A DNA stretch of 64,000 bases from assembly GCA_963714455.1 (NCBI GenBank), contig CAVQON010000015.1:496001-560000 (forward strand), given 5' to 3'. Every line of letters begins with the position of its first letter. The stretch's first letter is position 1. The stretch comes from CAVQGZ01 sp963714455 (GTDB lineage: Bacteria > Actinomycetota > Actinomycetes > Jiangellales > Jiangellaceae). Below the pieces are notes generated by a model. It had not been told where the DNA came from and made no database searches. It saw only the letters and a list, made by a program, of their open reading frames with translations. Position numbers and translations under genes: made by a program. Of this stretch, positions 17,701-25,642 are shown in pieces.

Positions 17701-19723
17701 TGAAGGCATCCACGACCAAGAACCGGATCTTCTTCTCCCGGATCGTGCGCCGGGCGTACTTCGGCAGCTCGCGCCATACGTCCTCGGGGTCGGAGTCCGA
17801 CTGCAGGATGAACGTGCCGCCCTGCACCATGCCCTTGAGCGGGTTGGTGTGGATGAACGCCTTGTGGTCGGGCGAGACGACGATCTCGACGTCCTCGAGC
17901 TCGGCGTTGGTGATCAGCACAGGCTCGGGGCTCAAGGTGATGTAGTAGTTCGTCGGTGCACCGCTCTTCTCCGAGCCGTACTTCGGCGCCGACTTCGAGT
18001 GCATGCCGAGGGCTCCGGCGAGCAGGTCGGTCAGCAGCTTGCCGGTCGCGATCGTGCCGTAGCCGCCGACCGAGTGGAACCGGATGCGCATCGCCGTCTC
18101 CGGCAGCATCACTGGGTTCGGCTTGGTCGTCAGGGCCATCAGCTCGGTCTCGGGGTACGCCGCACGGAGACGGTCCTGAAGGTCGGCCATGGTTCCCGAC
18201 GCGCTGTCGCTGAAGAACTGCGAGCCCAGGTAGACCAGCGGCGCCTTGCTGCCGTCGACCATGTTCTGGAAGGCCGCGACCAGGTGGCGCGGCTGCACGT
18301 CGTGCCCGCCGAGCCCGAAGATCGCCGTGGTCAGCCGTGGTGTCGACGTGATCGCCGGAACGCCGGGGTACTGCTCGGCGTCGGCATTCGCGCGAGCCTT
18401 GAACAGGGCCTGGGTGACGAAGCTCGTCAGCGCGGTCTGGTCGGAACGCTCCAGCACGGTGACGGCCTTCGCCCCACTCAGTGCCTCGACGAGCTCGGCC
18501 TCGGGGAACGGCTGGAGCAGCTTGACCGACACGACGCCGACCTTGAGTCCGCGCTCGCGCAGCACCGGCAGGACGGCGCGCACGTCGTCGGTGATGGATC
18601 CGAGCCCGACCATGATGTAGTCGGCGTCCTCGGTGCCGTAGGTGTGGATCGGCGAGTAGCTGCGTCCGGTGAGCTCGGAGTACTCCGCCATGGCCTGGCG
18701 TACCAGCGACGGGACGGCGCTGGCGAAGTGAGTGCGGTGGTCGACGGCACCGGCCTGGAAGTCAGGCTGGTTCTGCACCGGCCCGGTCAGGCCGGGGTTG
18801 TTGACGTCCACGAGGGCAGGGACGAGCTGGCGCGTCCCCTTCTCCATCGCGTTGCGCCACTGGCGACGCCACTGGGCGTGCAGCTCTGTCGGCACCCACT
18901 GCAGCGTCGCGTCGACCAGGTCGCCCTCGTTGTCTTGCTCGACAGCAGCCTCTTCGGTGCTCAGGTAGGCGAGAAGCTCGGCGTGGTCGGACGGGCGGAA
19001 GTCGTCACGGTGCCGCTCGAGGTAGGCGTTGAGCTGGAACACGCGCCCCTTGGCGCCGAACAGCAGCTCTTGTGCGACCGTCGGGGACGGGATGCGTCCG
19101 GCCGGGTCGCCGAGGTACTCACGCAGCAGCTCAGGCTCGGGCATGAGCGCCTCGCTGAGCATGTGGCTGGTGGCGAAGCCGTCCATCGCGTTGGCCACCG
19201 GGATCAGCGACAGCGACGAGGTGCGGTACGAGATCGAGGCCAGGTCGGCGGCCTCCTGCGGGTTGGAGCCGAACAGGATGGTGTAGCCGGCGGAGAGCAA
19301 CGCGTAGACGTCGTCGTGCCCGGCCATCACGTTGAGGGAGTGCTTGGACACCACACGTGCTGCGACCTGCAGCACGAAGCCGCCGATCTTCTTGCCGACG
19401 GTGACGTAGTGCGACTCCATCGCGTACAAGATCCCCTGGCTGGAGGACGCGTTGGAGACGAACTGGCCGCCGGTCAGCGCGGCTCCCAGGGCGCCGCTCT
19501 GCGCGGAGTGCTCGCCCTCGGGCTCGAAGAAGAACGGGTGCTTGCCCCAGACGTTGACGCCACCTTCAGCCCGTGCTGCCTCGTACAGCTCGGAGATCTC
19601 GGTGGACGGCGTGATCGGGTAGCCGATCACGCCCCCGCACACGTGCTTCATCACGTGAGCCAAGGCGCCGTTGCCATTGATGACTCCGGGGATGCCTGGG
19701 TACTTGGGCTGCTGACCTGTCAT
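14729..19723 (-). CDS. nifJ: Pyruvate:ferredoxin oxidoreductase, extended form
   Basis: A 1664-residue enzyme, much longer than the usual 1170-1200. It interconverts pyruvate plus CoA with acetyl-CoA, CO2 and reduced ferredoxin. Seen in order: the pyruvate/TPP domain (YPITPSTEISELYEAA, about 35-50), the gamma domain (VGGYGTIATGK, about 555), two 4Fe-4S motifs CTGCLECTLAC (about 850) and CTGCLECIEVC (about 978), the TPP domain (HGACRGCGE about 1054, IGGDGASYDIGFG about 1238, NSGAYSNTGGQ), then a long insert. After an Ala/Pro linker comes a C-terminal ferredoxin-like unit (CTDCGTC, about 1601) absent from classic NifJ. The ATG at 19723 gives the conserved N-terminus. It is the first gene of a two-gene unit with the Nfn-like flavoprotein. 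Confidence 0.9.
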   Translation of the reverse strand: MTGQQPKYPGIPGVINGNGALAHVMKHVCGGVIGYPITPSTEISELYEAARAEGGVNVWGKHPFFFEPEGEHSAQSGALGAALTGGQFVSNASSSQGILYAMESHYVTVGKKIGGFVLQVAARVVSKHSLNVMAGHDDVYALLSAGYTILFGSNPQEAADLASISYRTSSLSLIPVANAMDGFATSHMLSEALMPEPELLREYLGDPAGRIPSPTVAQELLFGAKGRVFQLNAYLERHRDDFRPSDHAELLAYLSTEEAAVEQDNEGDLVDATLQWVPTELHAQWRRQWRNAMEKGTRQLVPALVDVNNPGLTGPVQNQPDFQAGAVDHRTHFASAVPSLVRQAMAEYSELTGRSYSPIHTYGTEDADYIMVGLGSITDDVRAVLPVLRERGLKVGVVSVKLLQPFPEAELVEALSGAKAVTVLERSDQTALTSFVTQALFKARANADAEQYPGVPAITSTPRLTTAIFGLGGHDVQPRHLVAAFQNMVDGSKAPLVYLGSQFFSDSASGTMADLQDRLRAAYPETELMALTTKPNPVMLPETAMRIRFHSVGGYGTIATGKLLTDLLAGALGMHSKSAPKYGSEKSGAPTNYYITLSPEPVLITNAELEDVEIVVSPDHKAFIHTNPLKGMVQGGTFILQSDSDPEDVWRELPKYARRTIREKKIRFLVVDAFSVAKKHAPIAELELRMMGIAFIGAVVGHVDRVVQGASREAIVEKVRAQISKKFGSKGEAVVEANMAVIHDGIDATRVVDYDQPQFVAIDDETARPHILHNVSVSADMCSTSSGATGLFDPSYYEDIVARPFREGTIGESPVLPGIGLFMPAGTAAGKDKGLFRRTVPEFHFDLCTGCLECTLACPDAAIPNTVHEIHDLLLTAIAELDATEAQREALRRHVYTLAENVREAYRADKNARPFHELVAQAGAALDLDQPSLQRTLDEVVAALAVYPVARTRPFFDAMEKDTPGTGGLFSAVIDPWKCTGCLECIEVCSPGALTPLDQDADVLETLQQRFEVLSELPSTPKRFIEGSTTLDGDLKRMLLDRPNFYATTGGHGACRGCGEVTAIRLVTATSHALGDERRRAHLKELDEMLAGLQDKLVTLGEDETERRARIEGLLSTLDKRLYLWESGPTGNGPSSTVVANATGCSSVYASTMPFNSYLDPWVNSLFQDTQPLAKGLFEGISAQLVPDVRALRTARLELDDAYDPAVHEPEMRTLSWENFTPDELGLMPTVMTIGGDGASYDIGFGAMSRVLASDTPIKVLVLNSGAYSNTGGQASTSSFTGQDSDLARYGGGHHGKHETRKELGLLASFHPNVFVSATSTAMHGHFLKATMEMLGYPAPAVMDVYTPCGSEHGVSEASSNARSRLAVESRMHPLFVHDPRKGSTLHDWFSLDGNPDIDKTWTTSTLQYIDDEGKLALLSTPLTPAEFALGETRFKKQFRKLTAEEEVGAIPIDEYVEMGTHQRAGHTPFVYATDDDRRLIKVRCATSIVTLVEDRRRYWQTLQYLSGVHEAQLTALHKTDLEALRQQYQEATSARESGMDAIARAMSELATSSKAPVGFGGGMPAATAAPAAAAPAAATPVGGVAVDERAVWLDPADEKLCTDCGTCYQDLPQFFERTTKIIDGAAMDVAQMIPGALETVEVTPELARRIERVKANCDAEIIR

Positions 19724-19863
19724 GTGCGTGTCCCGTGCAACTAGGAGGGTGGGTGCGTCGTGGGGACAGCCTCTCCGATGAAGCGCCAGATGAACAGGTC
19801 TACTGGCCCCTGCCGAGCGTTCGAACGACCCCCGGGACGAGGTCTGCGGCCTAGGGTCCGCGT

Positions 19864-20214
19864 GTGGGTGTCGTCCAGGCCTACCACCAGACGCTGCCGG
19901 CTGACGTCCGGGCACTCTTCGAGCGCGTGCACCAGGTCGCGCTCGAGGAGGTGCCGGCAGCCGAGCAGGGCACCTCCTACGGCATGCCTGCACTGGTGCT
20001 CGCCGGCAAGGGACTTGTGGCCGTCCGGGCCACCGCCCGGCACCTGAGCCTGTACCCCTTCAGTGGCTCGGTCATCGAGGCGCTGGGCACCGACCTGAAC
20101 GGTCTCCGGTCGTCGAAGGGCGCGGTCAGGTTCACCGTCGAGCGCCCGCTGCCCGACGACCTCGTGCGTCGGATCGTGCGGCTACGCGCAGCCGAGATCA
20201 GCCCGCCGTCCTGA
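19864..20214 (+). CDS. DUF1801 (YdhG-like) protein
   Basis: A 116-residue cytoplasmic protein of the DUF1801/YdhG family. It shows the typical YHQTLPADVRALFERV start, the GTSYGMPAL core (about residues 38-46), then a SLYPFSG strand and a C-terminal helix. Some relatives are proposed iron chaperones, but no activity is established. GTG start at 19864. It is transcribed away from the pyruvate:ferredoxin oxidoreductase gene, which starts 140 bases to the left, and lies 139 bases before the PEP carboxykinase. Confidence 0.75.
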   Translation: MGVVQAYHQTLPADVRALFERVHQVALEEVPAAEQGTSYGMPALVLAGKGLVAVRATARHLSLYPFSGSVIEALGTDLNGLRSSKGAVRFTVERPLPDDLVRRIVRLRAAEISPPS

Positions 20215-20353
20215 CCGACACGATCGCGGCACGACGCCGTCTGTCAAGGGACCGACGTGCTGCTCATCACGTAGTAGAGGCCCTGGCCAAGCGGCCATCG
20301 CACGGTACGGTGACAACGAATCTGCCGCCGACGTGGGAAGAGCATCTGCGACC

Positions 20354-22204
20354 ATGAGTGATGTAGAGCAGGCAATGGACCAGGCGGGCCTCACGAACAA
20401 AGAGGTCCGCGAGTACGTCCGCTACTGGGCGGACCTCACCGGGGCAGCAAGCGTCGAGGTGGTGGATGCCTCCGACGACGCGCGCCTGATCCAGGAGTCG
20501 CTGGACGCCGGCGAGATCCTGCCGGCGGGCGAGGGGCTCTACTACTCGCGCAGCTACTACAAGGACACCGCCCGTTCCGAGGAACGGACCGTGGTCGCGA
20601 CCAGCGACCCCGAGGACAAGGGCGAGTACAACAACTGGCGACCCGCCTCGGAGATGGTTCCGATGCTCGAGGACCGCATGCGTGGAGCCTCGACCGGCAA
20701 GACGATGTACGTCATCCCGTACCTGATGGCGCCCCCTGGATCCCCGCTGATGCACTGGTCTGCCGGGGTCGAGCTCACCGACCACCGCACCGTGGCGCTG
20801 CACATGATCCGGATGGCACGGGTGGGGGTTGACTACCTGAACAGCCTGCCCCACCAGGACAGCTTCGTGCGCGCCGTGCACGTCACCGGTGACCTGGAGA
20901 ACCTCGGTCAGGGGACGCCGGACGACCAGCGCTACTTCGTGACCGTCGCCGACCAGCGCACGATCTTGCACTACGGGTCGTCCTACGGCGGCAACGCACT
21001 GCTGGGCAAGATCGCGCACGGCCTGCGCCAGGGCTCCTACGACGGCTGGGCTTCCCGGAAGTTCCTCGTCGAGCAGTTCTTGCTCATCGGCATCGACGAC
21101 AAGCAGACCGGCAAGCGCTACCACATCTGCGGCGGGTTCCCGAGCGCGTCGGGCAAGACGAACCTCGCGATGATGCTCGCCCCGGACGCCCTTGGCGACC
21201 GCTACCACGTCTCGTTCTACGGCGACGACATCGCGTGGCTGTGGGTCAACGAGGAAGACGGCAAGCTCTACGGCATGAATCCCGAGTACGGGGTCTTCGG
21301 TGTCGCCAAAGACACGAACGAGAAGACGAACCCCACCGCGCTCGCCTCGGTCGCGCCCGGCACGCAGGCCCTGTTCACCAACATCGCCTACAACGAGAAC
21401 ACCCACGAGGTGTGGTGGGAGGGCAAGTCGCCCAAGCCGCCGACCGACCTGGCCGGATGGCGCGACTGGAAGGGCGAGCTGATCGCTGATCGGCCCGAGG
21501 AGTCCCAAGGCGACCCGTGGGCGCACCCGAACAGCCGCTTCACCACTCAGCTCGACAACGTGCCGAACATCGCCGACGACTACAACGAGCCACAGGGCGT
21601 GCCGATCGACGGCATCATCTTCGGCGGGCGCACCCGCGACCGTGAACCGCTGATCCGTGCGATGCACGACCTGGCCGAGGGTGTGTACGACGGGCTCACG
21701 CTGGGCGCCGAGGCGACCTTCGCTGCGGAGGGCAAAGAGGGCGAGCTGCGCTACGACCCCATGTCGATGCGGCCCTTCATGTCGTACCCGGAGGCCCGCT
21801 ACGCCCAGCACTGGCTCGACATCGTCGGTGCGGCGAAAGACCAGCCGATCTTCGCCCACGTCAACTGGTTCCAGCGCGACCCCGACGACGGACACTTCCT
21901 GTGGCCCGGCTACCGGGAGAACCTTCGCCCGCTGCTGTGGCTGATGCAGCTGAAGGACGGCGAGGTCAAGGGGAAGCAGACGCCGGTCGGCATCATCCCG
22001 ACCGAGGAGGAGCTCGACCTGACCGGGCTGGACATGCCGGCGGACGACCTCGAGACGATCCTGTCGATCAACGTCCCCCGCTGGCAGCAGGAGATGGAGC
22101 ACCGGGAGGCACACCTGCACCAGTTCGGCGGGCTGCCCGAAGAGATCTGGGTAGCGCACCGCCGGGTGGCTGCCGCCCTCGACGACGAGGCCGGTGCCGA
22201 GTAG
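20354..22204 (+). CDS. pckG: Phosphoenolpyruvate carboxykinase (GTP)
   Basis: A 616-residue enzyme catalysing oxaloacetate plus GTP to PEP, CO2 and GDP, the entry to gluconeogenesis. Key parts seen: the substrate loop YGGNALLGKIAHGLR (about 214-228), the kinase loop GFPSASGKTNLAMM (about 261-274), the metal site FYGDDIAWLW (about 289-298), NPEYGVFGVAKDTNEKTNP and FGGRTRDREPL. The residue before GK in the P-loop is Ser266, whereas GTP-dependent PEPCKs normally have a reactive cysteine there (ACGKT). The N-terminal half is also divergent. The ATG at 20354 is chosen over one 21 bases upstream. The next gene overlaps its last 11 bases. Confidence 0.9.
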   Translation: MSDVEQAMDQAGLTNKEVREYVRYWADLTGAASVEVVDASDDARLIQESLDAGEILPAGEGLYYSRSYYKDTARSEERTVVATSDPEDKGEYNNWRPASEMVPMLEDRMRGASTGKTMYVIPYLMAPPGSPLMHWSAGVELTDHRTVALHMIRMARVGVDYLNSLPHQDSFVRAVHVTGDLENLGQGTPDDQRYFVTVADQRTILHYGSSYGGNALLGKIAHGLRQGSYDGWASRKFLVEQFLLIGIDDKQTGKRYHICGGFPSASGKTNLAMMLAPDALGDRYHVSFYGDDIAWLWVNEEDGKLYGMNPEYGVFGVAKDTNEKTNPTALASVAPGTQALFTNIAYNENTHEVWWEGKSPKPPTDLAGWRDWKGELIADRPEESQGDPWAHPNSRFTTQLDNVPNIADDYNEPQGVPIDGIIFGGRTRDREPLIRAMHDLAEGVYDGLTLGAEATFAAEGKEGELRYDPMSMRPFMSYPEARYAQHWLDIVGAAKDQPIFAHVNWFQRDPDDGHFLWPGYRENLRPLLWLMQLKDGEVKGKQTPVGIIPTEEELDLTGLDMPADDLETILSINVPRWQQEMEHREAHLHQFGGLPEEIWVAHRRVAAALDDEAGAE

Positions 22205-22724
22205 TCCCACGCAGGTGCGCTGGCTTGCCATTGGTTCCACGGTCGTGCTGGGCGCCGCAGCGCTCGGCACGGCGTGGTTGGTCGGCATGCGCAACAAGCA
22301 GTCCGCCGTGGTGCGGATGCAGCGCAAGGTGAACAAGGCGCTGCTGAACCCCGGTCAGATGGCCACCGCGGGAACCCCCGGCGCCTACGCCGCCGTGGTG
22401 CACCATGTCGGGCGTCGCTCCGGCACGCAGTACCGCACGCCGGTGGGGGTCGTGGCGACCGATGACGGCTTCGTCATCGGGCTCGTCTACGGGTCGCAGG
22501 CCGACTGGGTGCAGAACCTTCTCGCCGCGGGTTCGGGAGAGCTCACGCACGAAGGAACGACGTACGCCGTCGCCCACCCCGAGGTCGTCCCGTTCGACAG
22601 CGTCGTCCACGCCTTCCCTGCCGACGATCGACGCTCGGCGCGCGTCGTCAACGTGCAGGAGTGCCTGCGCCTGACCGCCCAGCCGGTGGAGACAGCGATT
22701 TCGGAGAATCCGGGTGGCGACTGA
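22194..22724 (+). CDS. Ddn-family deazaflavin (F420)-dependent nitroreductase-like protein
   Basis: A 176-residue protein with an N-terminal hydrophobic segment (about residues 9-30) and a Ddn-like split-barrel domain. Motifs seen are the VVHHVGRRSGTQYRTPVGV strand (about 67-85), GSQADWVQNLLA and the AVAHPEVV end. Ddn relatives bind the deazaflavin cofactor F420 and reduce quinones or nitro compounds, often at the membrane. F420 use is a family inference. The GTG start lies inside the end of pckG, so translation is probably coupled. It may also be expressed with the lipase that follows. Confidence 0.8.
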   Translation: MPSSPTQVRWLAIGSTVVLGAAALGTAWLVGMRNKQSAVVRMQRKVNKALLNPGQMATAGTPGAYAAVVHHVGRRSGTQYRTPVGVVATDDGFVIGLVYGSQADWVQNLLAAGSGELTHEGTTYAVAHPEVVPFDSVVHAFPADDRRSARVVNVQECLRLTAQPVETAISENPGGD

Positions 22725-22746
22725 TCGCGGCGCCGACAATGGCCTG

Positions 22747-23637
22747 ATGACCTATAGCCAGTCGTCCTTCGTCTCTGCCGCCGACGGCACCGAGATCGCG
22801 ACCTACGCGTGGACCGAGACCGGCCCGGATCCCCTCGGCGCCGTGCAGGTCGCCCACGGGCTCGCCGAGCACGGCGCCCGCTACTCCCGGCTCGCCCACG
22901 CGCTCAACGCGGCGGGCTTCGTCGTCTACGCCACCGACCATCGCGGGCACGGGCATACGGGGCGCGACAACCTCGGCGCCTTCGGGAGCGCCGGCTTCGA
23001 CGGGCTCATCGCGGACGTGGCCCAGCTCGGGTCGCTGGTGGCGGCCGACAAGCCGGGGCTGCCGCTCTTCCTTGTCGCCCACTCCATGGGCTCCTTCGCC
23101 GCGCAGTCGGTGATCGTCGAGCACTCCGCCCAGTACGCCGGGGTTGTGCTCTCGGGGTCGACCGCGCTGGATGTGCTCGCCGCGAGCCTCGCCCAGTCAG
23201 AGGGCCCGGTGGGCCTGGAGGCGTTCAATGCCGGGTTCGAGCACCGCACCGGGTACGAGTGGCTCTCACGCGACGAGGCCGAGGTGGACGCCTACGTCGC
23301 CGACCCGTGGTGCGGGTTCGAGACCCCGCCCGACCTGGTGCCCCAGCTGTTCGGGCAGGCGGCACGCCTGGCGGACCCGTCCGTTCTGGCCCGGGTTCGA
23401 CACGACCTGCCGCTGCTCATCACCTCCGGCAGCAACGACCCGCTTGCCGGTGGTGGCCAGCTCGTCGAGCTTCTCGCCCAGCGGTACCGCGATGCCGGCC
23501 TCACCGACGTCACGCTGACGGTGTACGACGATGCCCGGCACGAGATCTTCAACGAGACGAACCGTGACGAGGTGACCGCCGACGTCGTCGACTGGCTCGT
23601 CACCCGCGCGCGAAGGTCGAGAGTCGCATCAGCCTGA
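22747..23637 (+). CDS. Alpha/beta hydrolase, monoacylglycerol-lipase type
   Basis: A 296-residue serine hydrolase. It shows the oxyanion segment VAHGLAEHGARYSRLA (about residues 34-49), DHRGHGHTG (about 62-70), the nucleophile elbow AHSMGS with Ser113, and a late histidine in DARHEIFNE (about 260). This pattern is that of monoacylglycerol lipases and lysophospholipases. Substrate unproven. The ATG at 22747 is preferred over a GTG 33 bases upstream that overlaps the previous gene and adds a non-family leader. No signal peptide, so cytoplasmic. Confidence 0.85.
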   Translation: MTYSQSSFVSAADGTEIATYAWTETGPDPLGAVQVAHGLAEHGARYSRLAHALNAAGFVVYATDHRGHGHTGRDNLGAFGSAGFDGLIADVAQLGSLVAADKPGLPLFLVAHSMGSFAAQSVIVEHSAQYAGVVLSGSTALDVLAASLAQSEGPVGLEAFNAGFEHRTGYEWLSRDEAEVDAYVADPWCGFETPPDLVPQLFGQAARLADPSVLARVRHDLPLLITSGSNDPLAGGGQLVELLAQRYRDAGLTDVTLTVYDDARHEIFNETNRDEVTADVVDWLVTRARRSRVASA

Positions 23638-23725
23638 GCCGATAGCCCTTGCGGTGCGGCCACGGCAGGTGTGTTGTGGAAGGGCAGCCACCCGCTGCAT
23701 GACCCTCCACGTCGAAAGGTCGCCC

Positions 23726-24613
23726 GTGAACCAGCAGCAGTACGACAAGGTCAAGACCGACACCGGCTTCATCGCCGCGCTCGACCAGAGCGGCGGCAGC
23801 ACACCCAAGGCGTTGCGCCTGTACGGGGTCGAGGAGAGCGCCTACTCCAACGACACCGAGATGTACGACCAGATCCACCAGATGCGCAGCCGCATCATCA
23901 CCAGCCCGGCCTTCAACGGTCAGCGGATCCTCGGGGCCATCTTGTTCGAGATGACGATGGACCGCGAGATCGAGGGCAAGGGCGCCGCGGAGTACCTGTG
24001 GGACGACAAGAACGTCGTCCCGTTCGTCAAGGTCGACAAGGGCCTGGCCGACGAGGCGGACGGTGCCCAGGTGATGAAGCCGATGCCCGGGCTGGACGAC
24101 CTGCTCGCCCGCGCGAGCACCCACGGCGTGTTCGGCACCAAGATGCGCTCGGTCATCAAGATGGGCAACCCGGCCGGCGTCGGTGCCGTCGTCAGCCAGC
24201 AGTTCGAGGTCGGCCGCCAGATCCTGGACGCCGGGCTGGTCCCGATCATCGAGCCCGAGATCGACATCACCAGCCCCGAGAAGGCGGCCGCGGAGATTCT
24301 GCTGCGCGACGCGCTCCGCGACGAGATCAACAGCCTCGCTGACGACCAGGTGGTGATGCTCAAGCTGACCCTGCCTGAGGAGGACGGCTTCTACACCGAG
24401 CTGGTCCAGCACCCCAAGGTGCTGCGCGTCGTCGCCCTCTCCGGTGGGTACAGCAGGGATGAGGCCAACGCCCGGCTCGCCCGCCAGCCCGGGGTCGTCG
24501 CGAGCTTCTCGCGCGCGCTCACCGAGGGGCTGTCGGCCCAGCAGACCGACGAGGAGTTCAACGCAGCGCTGGACGCGTCCATCCAGAGCATCTACGACGC
24601 CTCGGCCACCTGA
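23726..24613 (+). CDS. Class I fructose-bisphosphate aldolase
   Basis: A 295-residue Schiff-base aldolase of the prokaryotic class I type. It begins VNQQQYDKVKTDTGFIAALDQSGG, and DQSGGSTPKALRLYG (about residues 19-33) is the signature of this family. The catalytic lysines lie in VPFVKVDKG and in VMLKLTLPEE. Reaction: fructose-1,6-bisphosphate to glyceraldehyde-3-phosphate and dihydroxyacetone phosphate. The GTG at 23726 has GAAAGG six bases upstream and matches the family N-terminus. An earlier ATG would add nine residues. With pckG it belongs to glycolysis/gluconeogenesis. Confidence 0.9.
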   Translation: MNQQQYDKVKTDTGFIAALDQSGGSTPKALRLYGVEESAYSNDTEMYDQIHQMRSRIITSPAFNGQRILGAILFEMTMDREIEGKGAAEYLWDDKNVVPFVKVDKGLADEADGAQVMKPMPGLDDLLARASTHGVFGTKMRSVIKMGNPAGVGAVVSQQFEVGRQILDAGLVPIIEPEIDITSPEKAAAEILLRDALRDEINSLADDQVVMLKLTLPEEDGFYTELVQHPKVLRVVALSGGYSRDEANARLARQPGVVASFSRALTEGLSAQQTDEEFNAALDASIQSIYDASAT

Positions 24614-24623
24614 GCGCTCCGCA

Positions 24624-25556
24624 CTACTCGCACGCGACGCCGTCGCCGTCACCGTCCATGCTCGGGTCGTAGCCGGGCTGGCCCCGCAGCAGCGGTGCGG
24701 CCCCGGCCTCGCGGGCCTGCGTGCAGTTCGCGAACACGCCGGAGCTGCGTGGGCGTTCCGGACCCACGGTGATGGCAGCGGAGCGCTGCCCGTCCGGCAC
24801 GACAGCGATGCCGGTCGCGCCGGACGGGAGCCGCTGCTCCGGGCACGACGCCAGCACGCGGGCGATCGCATCCCGCTCGGCCGAGGTCACCCACAGGTCG
24901 TAGCGCGCCTTGACGGCGACCTGCCGGGCCACGTACTCGCAGCGAATCGCCTTGTTCGGGGGCAGCCAGGTTGCCGCGTCCCCGTCGCCCTTCTGCTGGT
25001 TGAGCGGTCCGTCCACGGCCAGCAGGTTGAGGGGGTCGTTCGCGAAGCGCTCACGCTGGGCTGGGCTCAGCTGCTGTGCGCCCTTCTGCCACGCGTCGGA
25101 CAGCGCTACGACGTGGTCGACCTGCACAGCCTCCGAGGTGTCGACGCCACGGACGAGACCCACCCATGACCGGCTGTACGGGTCGGCCAGCCAACCCGTG
25201 CGCACCGTGCACTCGTCGGGGTCCAGCGTGATGTCGCTCAGGTCGCGGCGCAGGATGTCGTTGCGGGTGTCGCAGCCGTTGCCATCGGTGTCGGCCCATG
25301 CCGGCCCGAACTGCTCGCGGTCGTACCCGGTCGTGGGTGCCCTGCCCTTGACCGGCAGCGCGTCGAGCGCGGCCAGCACGTCACCGTCGGTCGCGGCCTT
25401 CGACGGTGCGGGCGTCGCCGGAGCGGCCGGGGTCGCCGAGGGCGCCTGGACCGCACGCGGTGCGTCCGCCGTCGGCGACGGCGAGGCGCACCCCGCCAGC
25501 AGCACGGCGGCCGACACGGCACAAGCAGTGATCGCGCGTCGTGCAGGCCTCTCCAC
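24624..25556 (-). CDS. Lipoprotein with HNH (DUF1524-like) nuclease and excalibur domains
   Basis: A 310-residue exported protein. The signal peptide starts VERPARR, has the hydrophobic core ITACAVSAAVLL and a lipobox LAGC (Cys at about residue 22). After a Pro/Ala/Thr-rich linker comes an HNH-type nuclease of the DUF1524 kind, recognisable by YDREQFGPAW, VDHVVALSDAW (about residues 147-157) and FANDPLNLLAVDGPLNQQKGD. The C-terminus is an excalibur calcium-binding motif (DPSMDGDGDGVACE). It is probably a surface or secreted DNase, perhaps for nutrient use or defence. GTG start at 25556, since longer in-frame starts put the signal peptide too far inside. Convergent with the aldolase gene, ten bases apart. 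Confidence 0.8.
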   Translation of the reverse strand: MERPARRAITACAVSAAVLLAGCASPSPTADAPRAVQAPSATPAAPATPAPSKAATDGDVLAALDALPVKGRAPTTGYDREQFGPAWADTDGNGCDTRNDILRRDLSDITLDPDECTVRTGWLADPYSRSWVGLVRGVDTSEAVQVDHVVALSDAWQKGAQQLSPAQRERFANDPLNLLAVDGPLNQQKGDGDAATWLPPNKAIRCEYVARQVAVKARYDLWVTSAERDAIARVLASCPEQRLPSGATGIAVVPDGQRSAAITVGPERPRSSGVFANCTQAREAGAAPLLRGQPGYDPSMDGDGDGVACE

Positions 25557-25642
25557 ACCCAGAGGATGCCCCGACGGTCCGACACTCAACCCTCGCACCG
25601 CGCAACGCTGCCCGGGCAGGGGCGCCGTAGCCTGTCCCGATC

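Noticed and set aside
15665..19744. A 1359-codon open frame antisense to the giant pyruvate:ferredoxin oxidoreductase
   Set aside because: Its product is an Arg/Val/Leu/Gly/His-rich mirror of high-GC coding DNA with no domain; the minus-strand gene has all catalytic motifs.
20267..22336. A 689-codon open frame antisense to PEP carboxykinase
   Set aside because: Mirror frame of a clearly identified enzyme; no family resemblance.
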